A stretch of DNA of 64,000 bases from Pyrinomonadaceae bacterium (lineage in GTDB: Bacteria; Acidobacteriota; Blastocatellia; Pyrinomonadales; Pyrinomonadaceae), in NCBI GenBank assembly GCA_036277115.1, contig DASUNM010000024.1, forward strand, positions 434,001 to 498,000, written 5' to 3'. The notes beneath the pieces were generated by a model that ran no database searches, was not told the origin of the DNA, and worked only from the letters and a program-made list of their open reading frames with translations. How positions within the stretch are numbered: the stretch's first letter is position 1; every line of letters begins with the position of its first letter. Shown here in pieces: positions 41,612-50,286 of the stretch. The translations under genes were made by a program, and so were the position numbers.

Positions 41612-44600
41612 ATGACTAACGAGCGTTTTACTAATCCCTTTCCCGGATTGCGCCCGTTCGAGTCCACGGAAGACCATCTCTTCTTTGGACGCGACGGACA
41701 GTCTGATGAGCTTTTACGACGGCTAAGGCGCAGCCGCTTTCTCGCCGTGCTCGGTACGTCGGGCAGCGGCAAGTCTTCGCTGGTGCGCGCCGGCATGCTG
41801 CCATCGTTGTACGGCGGCTTGATGACCGACGCCGGTTCCAGTTGGCGCGTCGCGTTGTTCCGCCCCGGCCACAATCCGATTGGCAATTTGGCGAAAGCTC
41901 TGTCGAATCCTCAGGTGCTGGGAAGCGTCGATGATGATGATGATGATGACGCCGCGTTGCAGAGAACAATTGTTGAAGCGACATTGCGCCGGAGCGCGCT
42001 TGGATTAGTGGAAGCCACCCGCCAGGCACGGATGCCTGCGAACGAGAACCTTTTGGTAGTCGTCGATCAGTTTGAAGAGATTTTCCGTTTCCGTCGCATG
42101 TCCAAAGGCACCGGGCCTGAAGACGAGTCAGCGGCATTCATCAAACTGCTTTTGGAAGCAAAGAAACGAGTAGACGTTCCGGTTTACATCGTCATCACGA
42201 TGCGTTCGGATTTTCTCGGCGATTGTTCGCAGTTCCGCGATCTGCCGGAAGCCATCAACGACGGCCAATATCTGATCCCGCGCATGACGCGCGATCAGCG
42301 TCGCGAAGCGATCACCGGTCCGGTCGCCGTCGGCGGCGGAGAAATCGCCGGACGCCTGGTCAATCGTTTGCTAAACGACGTCGGAGACGATCCCGATCAC
42401 TTGCCGCTCCTCCAGCACGCGCTGATGCGCACGTGGGACCTGTGGATTGACGATCGACGCAACGGCGAACCCATCGATCTGCGTCATTACGAAGCCGTCG
42501 GCACGATGACCGAAGCCTTGTCGCGTCATGCCGATGAGGCGTACGCCGAACTGCCAAATGATCGCCAGCGCGCTTTAGCGGAAAGACTCTTCAAGAGTTT
42601 GACTGAGAAAGGATCTGACAACCGCGAGATCCGCCGTCCGACTCGCGTCAGCGAAATCGCCGCCATTGCCGAAGCGACACCCGCGGAGATTATCCCGGTT
42701 ATCGAACCCTTCCGGCAGCAGGGCCGGTCTTTTCTGATGCCGCCGGCCAGTGTGGCGCTCGACGAAAATTCACTCATCGACATTTCGCACGAAAGCTTGA
42801 TTCGCGGCTGGACGCGCCTGCGCAAGTGGGTGGACGAAGAAGCTCGTTCGGCAAATATCTATCGCCGTATCGCCGACACAGCTTTGCTGCATCGCGAAGG
42901 ACGCGCCGGACTCTGGCACGATCCGGATCTCGCGTTGGCGCTGCGTTGGCGTGAAGAGAATCGCCCAAATGCGACCTGGGCCCGGCATTATCATCCGGAA
43001 TTCGAAACGGCGATGGCGTTCATCGACGCCAGCAAGACAGCGAAGGAAGCTGAGATTGCTGAACGCGAAAGCGCGCGCAGAAAGAAAGCGCGTCAGACGC
43101 GAATAGTCGCGACGGTGTTCGCGGTCCTGTTTTTCATCGCCGCCGGATTCGGCGGGTTTGCTCTTTATGCGAGCAATCGAGCGTACGCGGCGCGTAACGA
43201 AGCCCTGGCCGCGCGCAACGAAGCCCTGGAAGAAAAGAAACGCGCCGACGAAGCGCGCGCGGAAGCCGTCAAAGAGAAGAACAACGCCGTAGAAAGCGAA
43301 AAGCGTGCGGTCGCCAGCGAACAGACCGCCCGGGAAGAAGAGGAACGCGCGGAAGAGGCGGCGAAGCTGGCCGAGGAACAACGGATCAAGGCGGAAGCGG
43401 CCACCGCGCAGGCGCGGCAGGCGCAGTTGGTTGCCGAACAAAGGCGTCAACAAGCCGAACGGTCCGCGCTCGAGTCGCTTCGGGCCGCGATGCGTGCGCG
43501 CAAGCAGAGCCTGACCGACAAGTCGAACATAAACACGCTGGCCGAACGCTTGATTGACATGGCTTCACCGGAAGAAGCTGCCTACTGGCGCAACTATTAC
43601 GCGACGGCGCTCGCGGAAATTGGCCGCTCGGATCTTTCGAAAAATGAATCGACGAAGGTGCTGGAGGTTTTCGGCGACAACCTGAATGCGTTGACGAACC
43701 GCGGGTACATGAGCCTGATTCGCTTTGAGACGAATGAGGCACTGAAAGATTTCGAACGAATTCGTGAAATTGATCCGCAGTACTCGCTCAACCACCTGAA
43801 CCTCGGCGTTACGCAGGCGAACTTGAAGGACTATGCCGCGGCGTCCAACTCGATCCAGAAAGCAATCGAATGGTACCGGCCGGGCTACTTCGACGGCGTG
43901 TTTGACAGCGAGGTGTCGGACGACATCAAGCAAGCCACCCATCGAAACGTTATCTACGCGGACGGCAACGAATTCAGCGCGGCGCTTTACTACGAACTTG
44001 CCGCCATCGAAGCGTTTCGCGGCGGCGCGGACTTCGAAGCGAAGCTCGCGGCGGCTGATCAGCATGCGGCACGCGCGAACCCTTCGGTCGAAGGTTACCT
44101 GACGGCGATGAACTGGGCGTGGATGCAGATGAGGAAAGAGCCGAAGGATTACGGCGCCTGGGCGATACATGCGCACCTGTGGCGCAAAGCTGGTTACGAC
44201 GACTGGGCGCGTTACTACTATAAAAAATTCCAATGTGAGCACGGTGAAAATAAGGATGCTCGTTACACGGGCTTAGCGCGTTGGGTCGATCGAGAGATCA
44301 CCAGGCTGCCGAAGACTTCGGCGCACATCGATTGCTCTAATCCGCCTGCCGGTGAGACTGACGCACGGACCAAGACTTTCCTGGCCAACGAACTGGCGTC
44401 GATCGGCCGTTACCGGGAAGCCGTGGCGTTGCTGGATTCGGCAATCGAACGCGAACCGAGCAATGTCGAGCTGTTGTTATCCCGCGCGCGGTACCGGCAA
44501 CGCGCCGCGTACTGGGCCGGCTATTGGAAAGAGGAAGAAGATCAAAAGCGATTCACGGCCGGCGCGCGCGAGGACTTTGCGAAGTTACTGAAGCTGACTG

Positions 44601-45859
44601 AGCAAAGCCCTGAATACAAGCCGGTGGTTTACCTTTGGTGGAGTTTTCTCGGTCCGGATCTCGGTGGAATCACCACCGAGGACGAGCGCAAGTTCTATTA
44701 TCAGAAGGCAATTGAACTGGGGCCGGCAAATTCGGGGGCCATGACAGGGCTCAGTGACATGATCGCCGAAGCGGAGCCTGAGAAAGCGATCGAACTGTTG
44801 CGCCGCAGCGCCGCGCTCGACCCTTCAGCGAGCACGTATCACCGGCTCGGAACTCTCCAAAACAAAGCCGGGAAACATCGCGATGCTCTTAAGTCGATCA
44901 ATCTTGCAATCGCGCTCGAGAGCGACAATCCGACGTACTACGAAGAACGCGAACGCACGGAAAAGGGTTTGGGCGTCAGTGAGATCGAACGCGCTCGCCA
45001 CCTCGCGGACGGTTACAGTCACATTGGCGATCGTCAGTTGAGACAGGACAAGAAGGCAGACGCTTATCAGACCTATCAGAAAGCGCTGCGGACGCTGTCG
45101 GCCGTCGCCGGTTCAGATAAGTCCGGCGCAATCGCCAGCGACATGGCGGTGGTCAATTCGAAGATTACCCGTCTGCTCGACGCCAATAAGGAGAAAATCA
45201 GCGGACGGATCCTGAGCATTAAAGAAGGCGCGGGCAAAACTCGCGAGGTAACTATCGACCGCGGCACGGATGATGGCGTTGTCGCCGGCGAAGAAGGAAC
45301 GCTGTGGACGATTTACAGCAAGGTCGATGATAAAGAGCGCAAGGTGCAAAAGATCGGCACCGCCAAAGTCTCCAACGTCGAACGTGAGTCGGCAGCCGTG
45401 CAGATCACAATGGACGATCCGACCGGGGACAAAATGGTACGTGTCGGCGATATGGTCGAAGTGGGTATGCGCGTTCCGCCGCTTGGCGATCGACCAAATC
45501 TCTGGGGCCTGACGAAGTTCCACGTGGCCCTGACCAGCGAAGACGGAAAGAAAGTGTTCGCGGACTATCGGATGCTTTACCGGGACGTCAGTGCCGAAAC
45601 GTTCAATCGCGTGCTCGACGAAATCGTGGCCGAGATCAAAAGCACCGGGGAGCGTCTTTCCACGATCGACCTGATGAAGACGGTGATCAAGAAGGGCCGC
45701 TTCAAGGACAAGACCATGCTTCAGGTGATGCAAAATGCGACGCGCGCTGATGTGCAGAGTATGCTCGACGAGATGTGGCAGTATCCTGCGACGCACTATG
45801 GACAGGACGTGAGAGTTGGCCGCACATTTGCGATATGGGCGGTCGGCGAGCCGAATTAG
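41612..45859 (+). CDS. STAND-type NTPase with membrane helix, coiled coil and TPRs
   Basis: This is a 1415-residue protein. It starts with the nSTAND1 hallmark NPFPGLRPFESTEDHLFFGR, Walker A GTSGSGKS (48-55) and a Walker B LLVVVDQFEEIF near 150, followed by winged-helix-like modules with HESLIRGWTRL. A membrane helix lies at about 497-520 (VATVFAVLFFIAAGFGGFAL), then an Ala/Glu/Lys/Arg-rich coiled coil to about 635 and TPR-like repeats to about 1180. The C-terminus has a small beta domain (REVTIDRGTDDGVVAGEEGT) similar in pattern to FlgT/Ykl-type carriers, and a final helical part. STAND NTPases act as ligand-triggered switches that oligomerise; the adjacent TIR protein is the obvious effector. 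Confidence 0.87.
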   Translation: MTNERFTNPFPGLRPFESTEDHLFFGRDGQSDELLRRLRRSRFLAVLGTSGSGKSSLVRAGMLPSLYGGLMTDAGSSWRVALFRPGHNPIGNLAKALSNPQVLGSVDDDDDDDAALQRTIVEATLRRSALGLVEATRQARMPANENLLVVVDQFEEIFRFRRMSKGTGPEDESAAFIKLLLEAKKRVDVPVYIVITMRSDFLGDCSQFRDLPEAINDGQYLIPRMTRDQRREAITGPVAVGGGEIAGRLVNRLLNDVGDDPDHLPLLQHALMRTWDLWIDDRRNGEPIDLRHYEAVGTMTEALSRHADEAYAELPNDRQRALAERLFKSLTEKGSDNREIRRPTRVSEIAAIAEATPAEIIPVIEPFRQQGRSFLMPPASVALDENSLIDISHESLIRGWTRLRKWVDEEARSANIYRRIADTALLHREGRAGLWHDPDLALALRWREENRPNATWARHYHPEFETAMAFIDASKTAKEAEIAERESARRKKARQTRIVATVFAVLFFIAAGFGGFALYASNRAYAARNEALAARNEALEEKKRADEARAEAVKEKNNAVESEKRAVASEQTAREEEERAEEAAKLAEEQRIKAEAATAQARQAQLVAEQRRQQAERSALESLRAAMRARKQSLTDKSNINTLAERLIDMASPEEAAYWRNYYATALAEIGRSDLSKNESTKVLEVFGDNLNALTNRGYMSLIRFETNEALKDFERIREIDPQYSLNHLNLGVTQANLKDYAAASNSIQKAIEWYRPGYFDGVFDSEVSDDIKQATHRNVIYADGNEFSAALYYELAAIEAFRGGADFEAKLAAADQHAARANPSVEGYLTAMNWAWMQMRKEPKDYGAWAIHAHLWRKAGYDDWARYYYKKFQCEHGENKDARYTGLARWVDREITRLPKTSAHIDCSNPPAGETDARTKTFLANELASIGRYREAVALLDSAIEREPSNVELLLSRARYRQRAAYWAGYWKEEEDQKRFTAGAREDFAKLLKLTEQSPEYKPVVYLWWSFLGPDLGGITTEDERKFYYQKAIELGPANSGAMTGLSDMIAEAEPEKAIELLRRSAALDPSASTYHRLGTLQNKAGKHRDALKSINLAIALESDNPTYYEERERTEKGLGVSEIERARHLADGYSHIGDRQLRQDKKADAYQTYQKALRTLSAVAGSDKSGAIASDMAVVNSKITRLLDANKEKISGRILSIKEGAGKTREVTIDRGTDDGVVAGEEGTLWTIYSKVDDKERKVQKIGTAKVSNVERESAAVQITMDDPTGDKMVRVGDMVEVGMRVPPLGDRPNLWGLTKFHVALTSEDGKKVFADYRMLYRDVSAETFNRVLDEIVAEIKSTGERLSTIDLMKTVIKKGRFKDKTMLQVMQNATRADVQSMLDEMWQYPATHYGQDVRVGRTFAIWAVGEPN

Positions 45860-45863
45860 TAAG

Positions 45864-45983
45864 GTGTCAGAACCGAGAGCGGTAGCGACCGGATCGAGAG
45901 ACTTCCTTGATGAAATATAGTCTTCAATCCGCTGTGACTGAAGAATGTGTCGATCCGGTCGCTACCGCTCTCGGTTCTGACAC
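45864..45983. repeat. complete 33-bp inverted repeat (GTCAGAACC family)
   Basis: The arms 45864-45896 and 45951-45983 are perfect reverse complements of 33 bp around a 54-base loop. The core GAACCGAGAGCGGTAGCGAC is related to the arms at 57820-57911. It lies directly after the STAND gene stop and could end its transcript. No ORF is present, so it is MITE-like or a REP-like palindrome. Confidence 0.9.
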
Positions 45984-46028
45984 GCACGAAGGCTGACAAA
46001 CGGGTCTTTTTCCGTCTAATATCCCTCA

Positions 46029-47141
46029 GTGCTGATTTCCCGAATCGAACTTCGCGAAATAAACCTTCCTCTCATTCACTTTTTCGAGACTAGTTTTGGC
46101 CGGACTACCACGCGCCGAATAATTCTCGTGCGGGTTGCTGACGGCGACGGCGCAGAGGGTTGGGGCGAGTGTACCGCCGGTGAAGGCCCTTTCTATTCCG
46201 AAGAATGGGCCGAAACTGCCTGGCCCACACTGAAAGAGTTTCTGGGGCCCATGGTTGTTGGTAAGCAAATTGATAAAGCCGCTGACGTTTTCGATTTAAT
46301 GAAAAGTGTGCGCGGCCATCGGATGGCCAAAGCCGCTATCGAAACCGCATGCTGGGACTTGGAAGCGAGACGCGTGGGCCAGCCTCTGTGGCGACATCTC
46401 GGCGGGGTACAGGAAGAAATAGCCTGCGGCGTTTCGATTGGAATCCAGGAGTCACCGGACGCGCTGCTGGAAAAAATCGACAGGGAAGTAACCGCCGGAT
46501 ACCAGCGAATCAAGATCAAGATCAAACCGGGTTGGGACATCGACATCGTGCGTAAGGTGCGTGAGCGGTTTCCGCAAATTCGGCTTTCGGCTGACGCGAA
46601 TTCGGCTTATTCGCTGAATGATGTTGACCTGTTCAGGGGGCTGGACGAATTCGACCTGATGATGCTGGAACAGCCAATGGCACACGATGACATGTTCGAT
46701 CACGCGGATTTGCAGAAACGAATCAACACTGCGATTTGCCTCGATGAATCGATCAAAACACCGGCGGACGCTGAACATGCGATCGCCCTGGGCGCGTGTC
46801 GCATCATCAATGTGAAACTCGGCCGCGTTGGCGGGCATGCCGAGGCAAAGCGCGTCGAAGCTATCGCGCGTGAGAAAGACATTCCCGTTTGGTGCGGCGG
46901 CATGCTCGAGTCCGGCATTGGCCGCGCGCACAACATCGCCATGTCAACGCTGGCCGGATTCACTCTGCCCGGCGATGTTTCGGCCAGCGCGCGCTACTGG
47001 CACGAAGATGTGATCGATCCTGCCGTAACAGTCTCGCCGAGCGGCACGATTAAAGCGCCGGACAAACCGGGCATCGGGTTCGAAGTGAATCAGGCGCGCA
47101 TCGATCGCCTCACTATCCGATTAGAAACAATTTCCGCCTGA
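46029..47141 (+). CDS. o-succinylbenzoate synthase / N-acylamino-acid racemase family enzyme
   Basis: This enolase-superfamily enzyme has 370 residues. The catalytic Lys pair is in [12 protein letters not shown], metal ligands in [15 protein letters not shown] and CLDES, and the second catalytic Lys in [10 protein letters not shown]. In MenC proteins this scaffold dehydrates SHCHC to o-succinylbenzoate for menaquinone synthesis, and relatives racemise N-acylamino acids. No other men genes are in the window and the next gene is an M20 peptidase, so the racemase role deserves weight. The start codon is a GTG at 46029. Confidence 0.85.
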   Translation: MLISRIELREINLPLIHFFETSFGRTTTRRIILVRVADGDGAEGWGECTAGEGPFYSEEWAETAWPTLKEFLGPMVVGKQIDKAADVFDLMKSVRGHRMAKAAIETACWDLEARRVGQPLWRHLGGVQEEIACGVSIGIQESPDALLEKIDREVTAGYQRIKIKIKPGWDIDIVRKVRERFPQIRLSADANSAYSLNDVDLFRGLDEFDLMMLEQPMAHDDMFDHADLQKRINTAICLDESIKTPADAEHAIALGACRIINVKLGRVGGHAEAKRVEAIAREKDIPVWCGGMLESGIGRAHNIAMSTLAGFTLPGDVSASARYWHEDVIDPAVTVSPSGTIKAPDKPGIGFEVNQARIDRLTIRLETISA

Positions 47142-47146
47142 CGGAT

Positions 47147-47239
47147 GCTCCTCCCCGCACGCGGGGAGGGGTTAGGGGAGGGGCTTTACGACGCGCAACC
47201 TCTCCCCCCTTGCCCCTTCTCCGCACGCGGAGAGGGGGA
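47147..47239. repeat. CTCTCCCC-type dispersed repeat
   Basis: Between the racemase-like gene and the M20 peptidase lies CTCCCCGCACGCGGGGAGGG, then GACGCGCAACCTCTCCCCC and GCACGCGGAGAGGGGGA. Each half is itself a palindrome around GCACGC. The same repeat is found in frame in the cyclase gene. Its end, GAGAGGGGGA, is the only Shine-Dalgarno-like stretch ahead of the peptidase start. Confidence 0.85.
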
Positions 47240-48424
47240 ATGAAGCGAATGAAAACGCTAATGACCTCTCCTGATAAACAATTGAAGTTTCTCCGCGAGT
47301 ATTTCATTTCTCGCCAGCCCGATCTGCTCGCGTTCACTCGCGCGCTCGTGGAAACGGAATCTCCTTCGGGCGACGAAGCAGGCAGCCGAGACGTTGTTTC
47401 CCTCGTTGTCGCCCAGGCGAAGACCATCGCCGCAGTAAATTCAGTTGAGCGAATTGCGTTTCCCGGTTTCGGCGAGCACGTTCGCATCACTGCATTCGCG
47501 GATATCAATCAAGAGAGGCCGATTGTCCTTCTCGGCCACACCGACACGGTCCACCCGCGCGGTTCAATAATGAAAAGTCCGTGGCGCACGGATGGGAATC
47601 GCATCTACGGACCCGGCATCTTTGATATGAAATCGAATTGCGCGCTCGCGCTCGAACTGCTGCGCGCGTTTGAAGCAACGGGCACCCGGCCCTCTCGTCC
47701 AATTACTGTGCTTCTCATGTGCGACGAGGAGAGCGGCAGCGTCCACGGCCGCGCCGTCGTCGAAGCTGAGGCGCGGAATGCGCACGCCGCACTGGTGCTC
47801 GAACCTTCGGCGAGCGGAGGTCGCGTAAAGACAGGTCGAAAGGGCACCGGGATGTTCACCGTCGAGGTCCACGGGCGCGCGGCCCACGCCGGCCTCGATC
47901 CGGAAAAAGGCGTCAACGCCGTGCTGGAACTTGCACGGCAAACTGTCCGCTTGCACGAATTGAATGATCCGGCGAACGGCACGAATGTCACTGTCACGAT
48001 TCTTAACGGCGGGACGGCTTCGAATGTCGTTCCCGCGCTGGCGACTGCGGAAGTAGACATGCGGTTTACGTCTGTAGACCTGGGCGTTGCGGTTGAGTCA
48101 GACGTGCTGAATCTGAAACCCTTTGACCCGCGTGCCCAGGTATTAGTCACGGGCGGAATCAATCGCCCCCCGCTGGAGCGAACGCCGAAGGTTGGCGAGC
48201 TTTTTGAGCTTGCCCGCGGCCTCGCCGCAAGATTGGACTTTGAACTGGGCGAGACCAGCGTCGGCGGCGGCTCAGATGGAAATTTCGTTGGCGCGCTGGG
48301 CGTCCCGGTCCTGGACGGATTAGGGATTGAAGGCGACGGCGCGCACGCCGCTCACGAGCACATTATGACGGACAACATCGCGACGCGCGCGGCCATGCTG
48401 GCGGGACTTATCGCTTCGCTTTAG
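47240..48424 (+). CDS. M20-family metallopeptidase (glutamate carboxypeptidase-like)
   Basis: This is a zinc carboxypeptidase of about 394 residues. Metal and catalytic residues are in LLGHTDTVHPRG, YGPGIFDMKS, MCDEESGSVHG and a late His in AAHEHIMTD. The dimerisation domain lies between (EVHGRAAHAGLDPEKGVNAV). It resembles the CPG2 group, which removes C-terminal Glu from peptides or folates. The start ATG at 47240 is preferred because the repeat directly upstream provides GAGAGGGGG; the longer frame from 47210 is entirely repeat. It may act with the upstream racemase/OSBS-like enzyme. Confidence 0.88.
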   Translation: MKRMKTLMTSPDKQLKFLREYFISRQPDLLAFTRALVETESPSGDEAGSRDVVSLVVAQAKTIAAVNSVERIAFPGFGEHVRITAFADINQERPIVLLGHTDTVHPRGSIMKSPWRTDGNRIYGPGIFDMKSNCALALELLRAFEATGTRPSRPITVLLMCDEESGSVHGRAVVEAEARNAHAALVLEPSASGGRVKTGRKGTGMFTVEVHGRAAHAGLDPEKGVNAVLELARQTVRLHELNDPANGTNVTVTILNGGTASNVVPALATAEVDMRFTSVDLGVAVESDVLNLKPFDPRAQVLVTGGINRPPLERTPKVGELFELARGLAARLDFELGETSVGGGSDGNFVGALGVPVLDGLGIEGDGAHAAHEHIMTDNIATRAAMLAGLIASL

Positions 48425-48426
48425 TT

Positions 48427-48490
48427 TCAGGTTTCGAGTTTCGGGTTCGCTCGAACAAACTTGAAACTTGAAATCTGGAACTTGAAACTC
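48427..48490. repeat. TTGAAACTTGAAA-type stuttering repeat
   Basis: GTTTCAGGTTTCGAGTTTCGGG-type words on the left face ACTTGAAACTTGAAA and GAACTTGAAAC on the right. The block can fold back on itself between the peptidase and the exonuclease gene. It has the same style, with a different word, as the other stuttering repeats. Confidence 0.55.
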
Positions 48491-48491
48491 A

Positions 48492-49259
48492 ATGAAAATC
48501 GCTACCTGGAACGTCAACTCAATCCTCGCGCGTTTGCCGCACGTCACCCGCTGGCTGGAAAAAGAGAAGCCGGACGTTCTCTGCCTGCAGGAAACAAAGT
48601 GTTCGGACGATAAGTTTCCGCTGCTTGAAATTAAAGCCGCGGGATATGACTGTGTGCTGTTTGGCCAGCAGAGCTACAACGGCGTCGCGATCCTTTCCAA
48701 AGCGGGTTGCGCTTCGGTTCAGCGCGGCTATCCCGAAGACGACGCCACCAGCCATTCGCGTCTGCTGGCGGCCGACGTTGCGGGCATTCGCATCGTCGAT
48801 GTGTATGTCCCGAACGGGCAGGTCGTCGGCTCAGACAAGTTTCAATTCAAGCTGAAGTGGATGCAGCGGCTGCGCGAGTTGCTCGATCAAAGCTACGACA
48901 CGTCCACTCCAGTTCTGCTTTGCGGAGACTTTAATGTCGCGCCCGACGAGCGCGACGTGCATGATCCGCGGCTTTGGCAAAACCGGATCCTGTTCAGCCC
49001 CGCGGAAAGGGAAGCGCTTCAGCACATTAAAGACTGGGGCTTCACCGACACTTTTCGCATGCACACCGAAGCGGGCGGGCATTATTCGTGGTGGGACTAT
49101 CGCGCCGGCGCGTTCCGTCGCAACCTCGGCCTGCGAATCGATCACGTTTGGGTTTCGGCGCCGTTAGCCTCGCGAAGCCTAAAGACCTGGATTGATAAAG
49201 AACCACGCAGTTGGGAACGCCCGTCCGATCACGCGCCGGTCGTGGCCGAGTTTAGCTAG
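48492..49259 (+). CDS. xthA: exodeoxyribonuclease III
   Basis: This AP endonuclease/3'-5' exonuclease has 255 residues and acts in base-excision repair. Motifs are MKIATWNVNSILARLP, LCLQETKCSDDKFP, GDFNVAPDERDVHDP, YSWWDYRAGAFRRNLGLRID and PSDHAPVVAEF, all typical of the ExoIII/Xth family. The length is normal. A perfect 11-bp hairpin lies downstream. Confidence 0.95.
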   Translation: MKIATWNVNSILARLPHVTRWLEKEKPDVLCLQETKCSDDKFPLLEIKAAGYDCVLFGQQSYNGVAILSKAGCASVQRGYPEDDATSHSRLLAADVAGIRIVDVYVPNGQVVGSDKFQFKLKWMQRLRELLDQSYDTSTPVLLCGDFNVAPDERDVHDPRLWQNRILFSPAEREALQHIKDWGFTDTFRMHTEAGGHYSWWDYRAGAFRRNLGLRIDHVWVSAPLASRSLKTWIDKEPRSWERPSDHAPVVAEFS

Positions 49260-49396
49260 TCGGTAGATTCGGTGGGCGCTGGCGCTGACTCATTTTTCAG
49301 CAACCGACCCGCCAGGACACGCCATATGAGCCCAAGCATCATCACAGGCGCTCGTCAGATCAAGCGACGGTTGTCGCAAAAGCTCGACCAGGCGCG

Positions 49397-49424
49397 GGCC
49401 GGCTTAGAGCTAGCTAAGCCGGCC
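49397..49424. terminator. perfect 11-bp hairpin between convergent genes
   Basis: GGCCGGCTTAG at 49397-49407 pairs with CTAAGCCGGCC at 49414-49424 around a six-base loop. It lies after exonuclease III and before the end of the convergent small membrane-protein gene, so it may terminate the transcript. No T tract follows. Confidence 0.6.
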
Positions 49425-49450
49425 ATAAAGCAATTGCCGATTTTGCGACC

Positions 49451-49720
49451 TTAGGGAGTGGGTGTTCCCAGACTGTAACTGAAGTTAAATCCGCCTATCG
49501 CGCCGAGAATAACGTAGACAACGATCAGCAGCGTCCAGATGATCATGATGTTCTTGACGCCCAGCCTCGCCGCATTCATCCATCCCCAGATGAGACCAAA
49601 CAGCCCGCAGATCAGCGCGATTATTCCTTTGAGGGCGCCGTCATTCTGGAAAATCTTGATGGCCACGATAATCTGGCAAATGATACATCCTAACAACGCT
49701 ATCCAAATGAGTATTCCCAT
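49451..49720 (-). CDS. small membrane protein, unknown
   Basis: The 89-residue protein has three hydrophobic segments: ILIWIALLGCIICQIIVAI, IIALICGLFGLIWGWM and IMIIWTLLIVVYVILGAIGG. The ribosome-binding site is good (GGAGAAACGAA before ATG). The family is not recognised. It follows the DUF2752 gene by 39 bp and may share its transcript. Confidence 0.65.
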   Translation of the reverse strand: MGILIWIALLGCIICQIIVAIKIFQNDGALKGIIALICGLFGLIWGWMNAARLGVKNIMIIWTLLIVVYVILGAIGGFNFSYSLGTPTP

Positions 49721-49759
49721 TTCGTTTCTCCTTCAGTCGGGTGAGTAGTGAAAAACGTC

Positions 49760-50212
49760 TTAGCCTCGAACCAGTTGCGAGAACGCGGTCGGAAACAAAA
49801 GCAACCGCGTCAGCCAGTAGAGAATTAGACCAACCAAAATTATTAGGGTTATGCCAGTCTGACGTTCCAGCCTCTCTGCTTTATCGATGAACGGTTTGGT
49901 TACGGCTCTCGGAAGAAGCATGCAAATGATCAAGATTGCGACGAACACGACAAAGATTGGTGCAAACGCATGAAACTGAACCGATTCGCCAACGTCACCC
50001 TTAAGCAACAGCAAGCAGGCTCGCGTCAAGCCGCATCCCGGACAGGGAAGGCCTGTCACTTGTAGAAAGGCACATTGCCAACTTGGGAGGTGCAGTGCGA
50101 TAGCCGCGACGTTGAGAGTCAACGCTCCAGTCAATAACAATCCAAACTTGCGATCACGCAATAGCGTCGCTATCGCCGAGAAGTCAGTTTGAGGCAACAT
50201 CGCGGGCGGCAT
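49760..50212 (-). CDS. DUF2752 membrane protein
   Basis: This 150-residue protein has three membrane helices and the hallmark GLPCPGCGLTRACLLLLKGD near residue 55, which identifies the DUF2752 family. The CPxCG motif may bind a metal or a disulfide. The role of the family is unknown. It is downstream of the PreA-like gene on the same strand. Confidence 0.85.
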   Translation of the reverse strand: MPPAMLPQTDFSAIATLLRDRKFGLLLTGALTLNVAAIALHLPSWQCAFLQVTGLPCPGCGLTRACLLLLKGDVGESVQFHAFAPIFVVFVAILIICMLLPRAVTKPFIDKAERLERQTGITLIILVGLILYWLTRLLLFPTAFSQLVRG

Positions 50213-50286
50213 TGTATAGCGGGTTGCCGGTAATCAGTAAATATTTTTTTGCGCTATTTGTGGACGCACCGTCCGACTGAAAAAGC

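Noticed and set aside
45864..45983. Insertion sequence or transposon
   Set aside because: It is only 120 bp with no transposase frame and no evident target-site duplication, so it is reported as an inverted repeat only.
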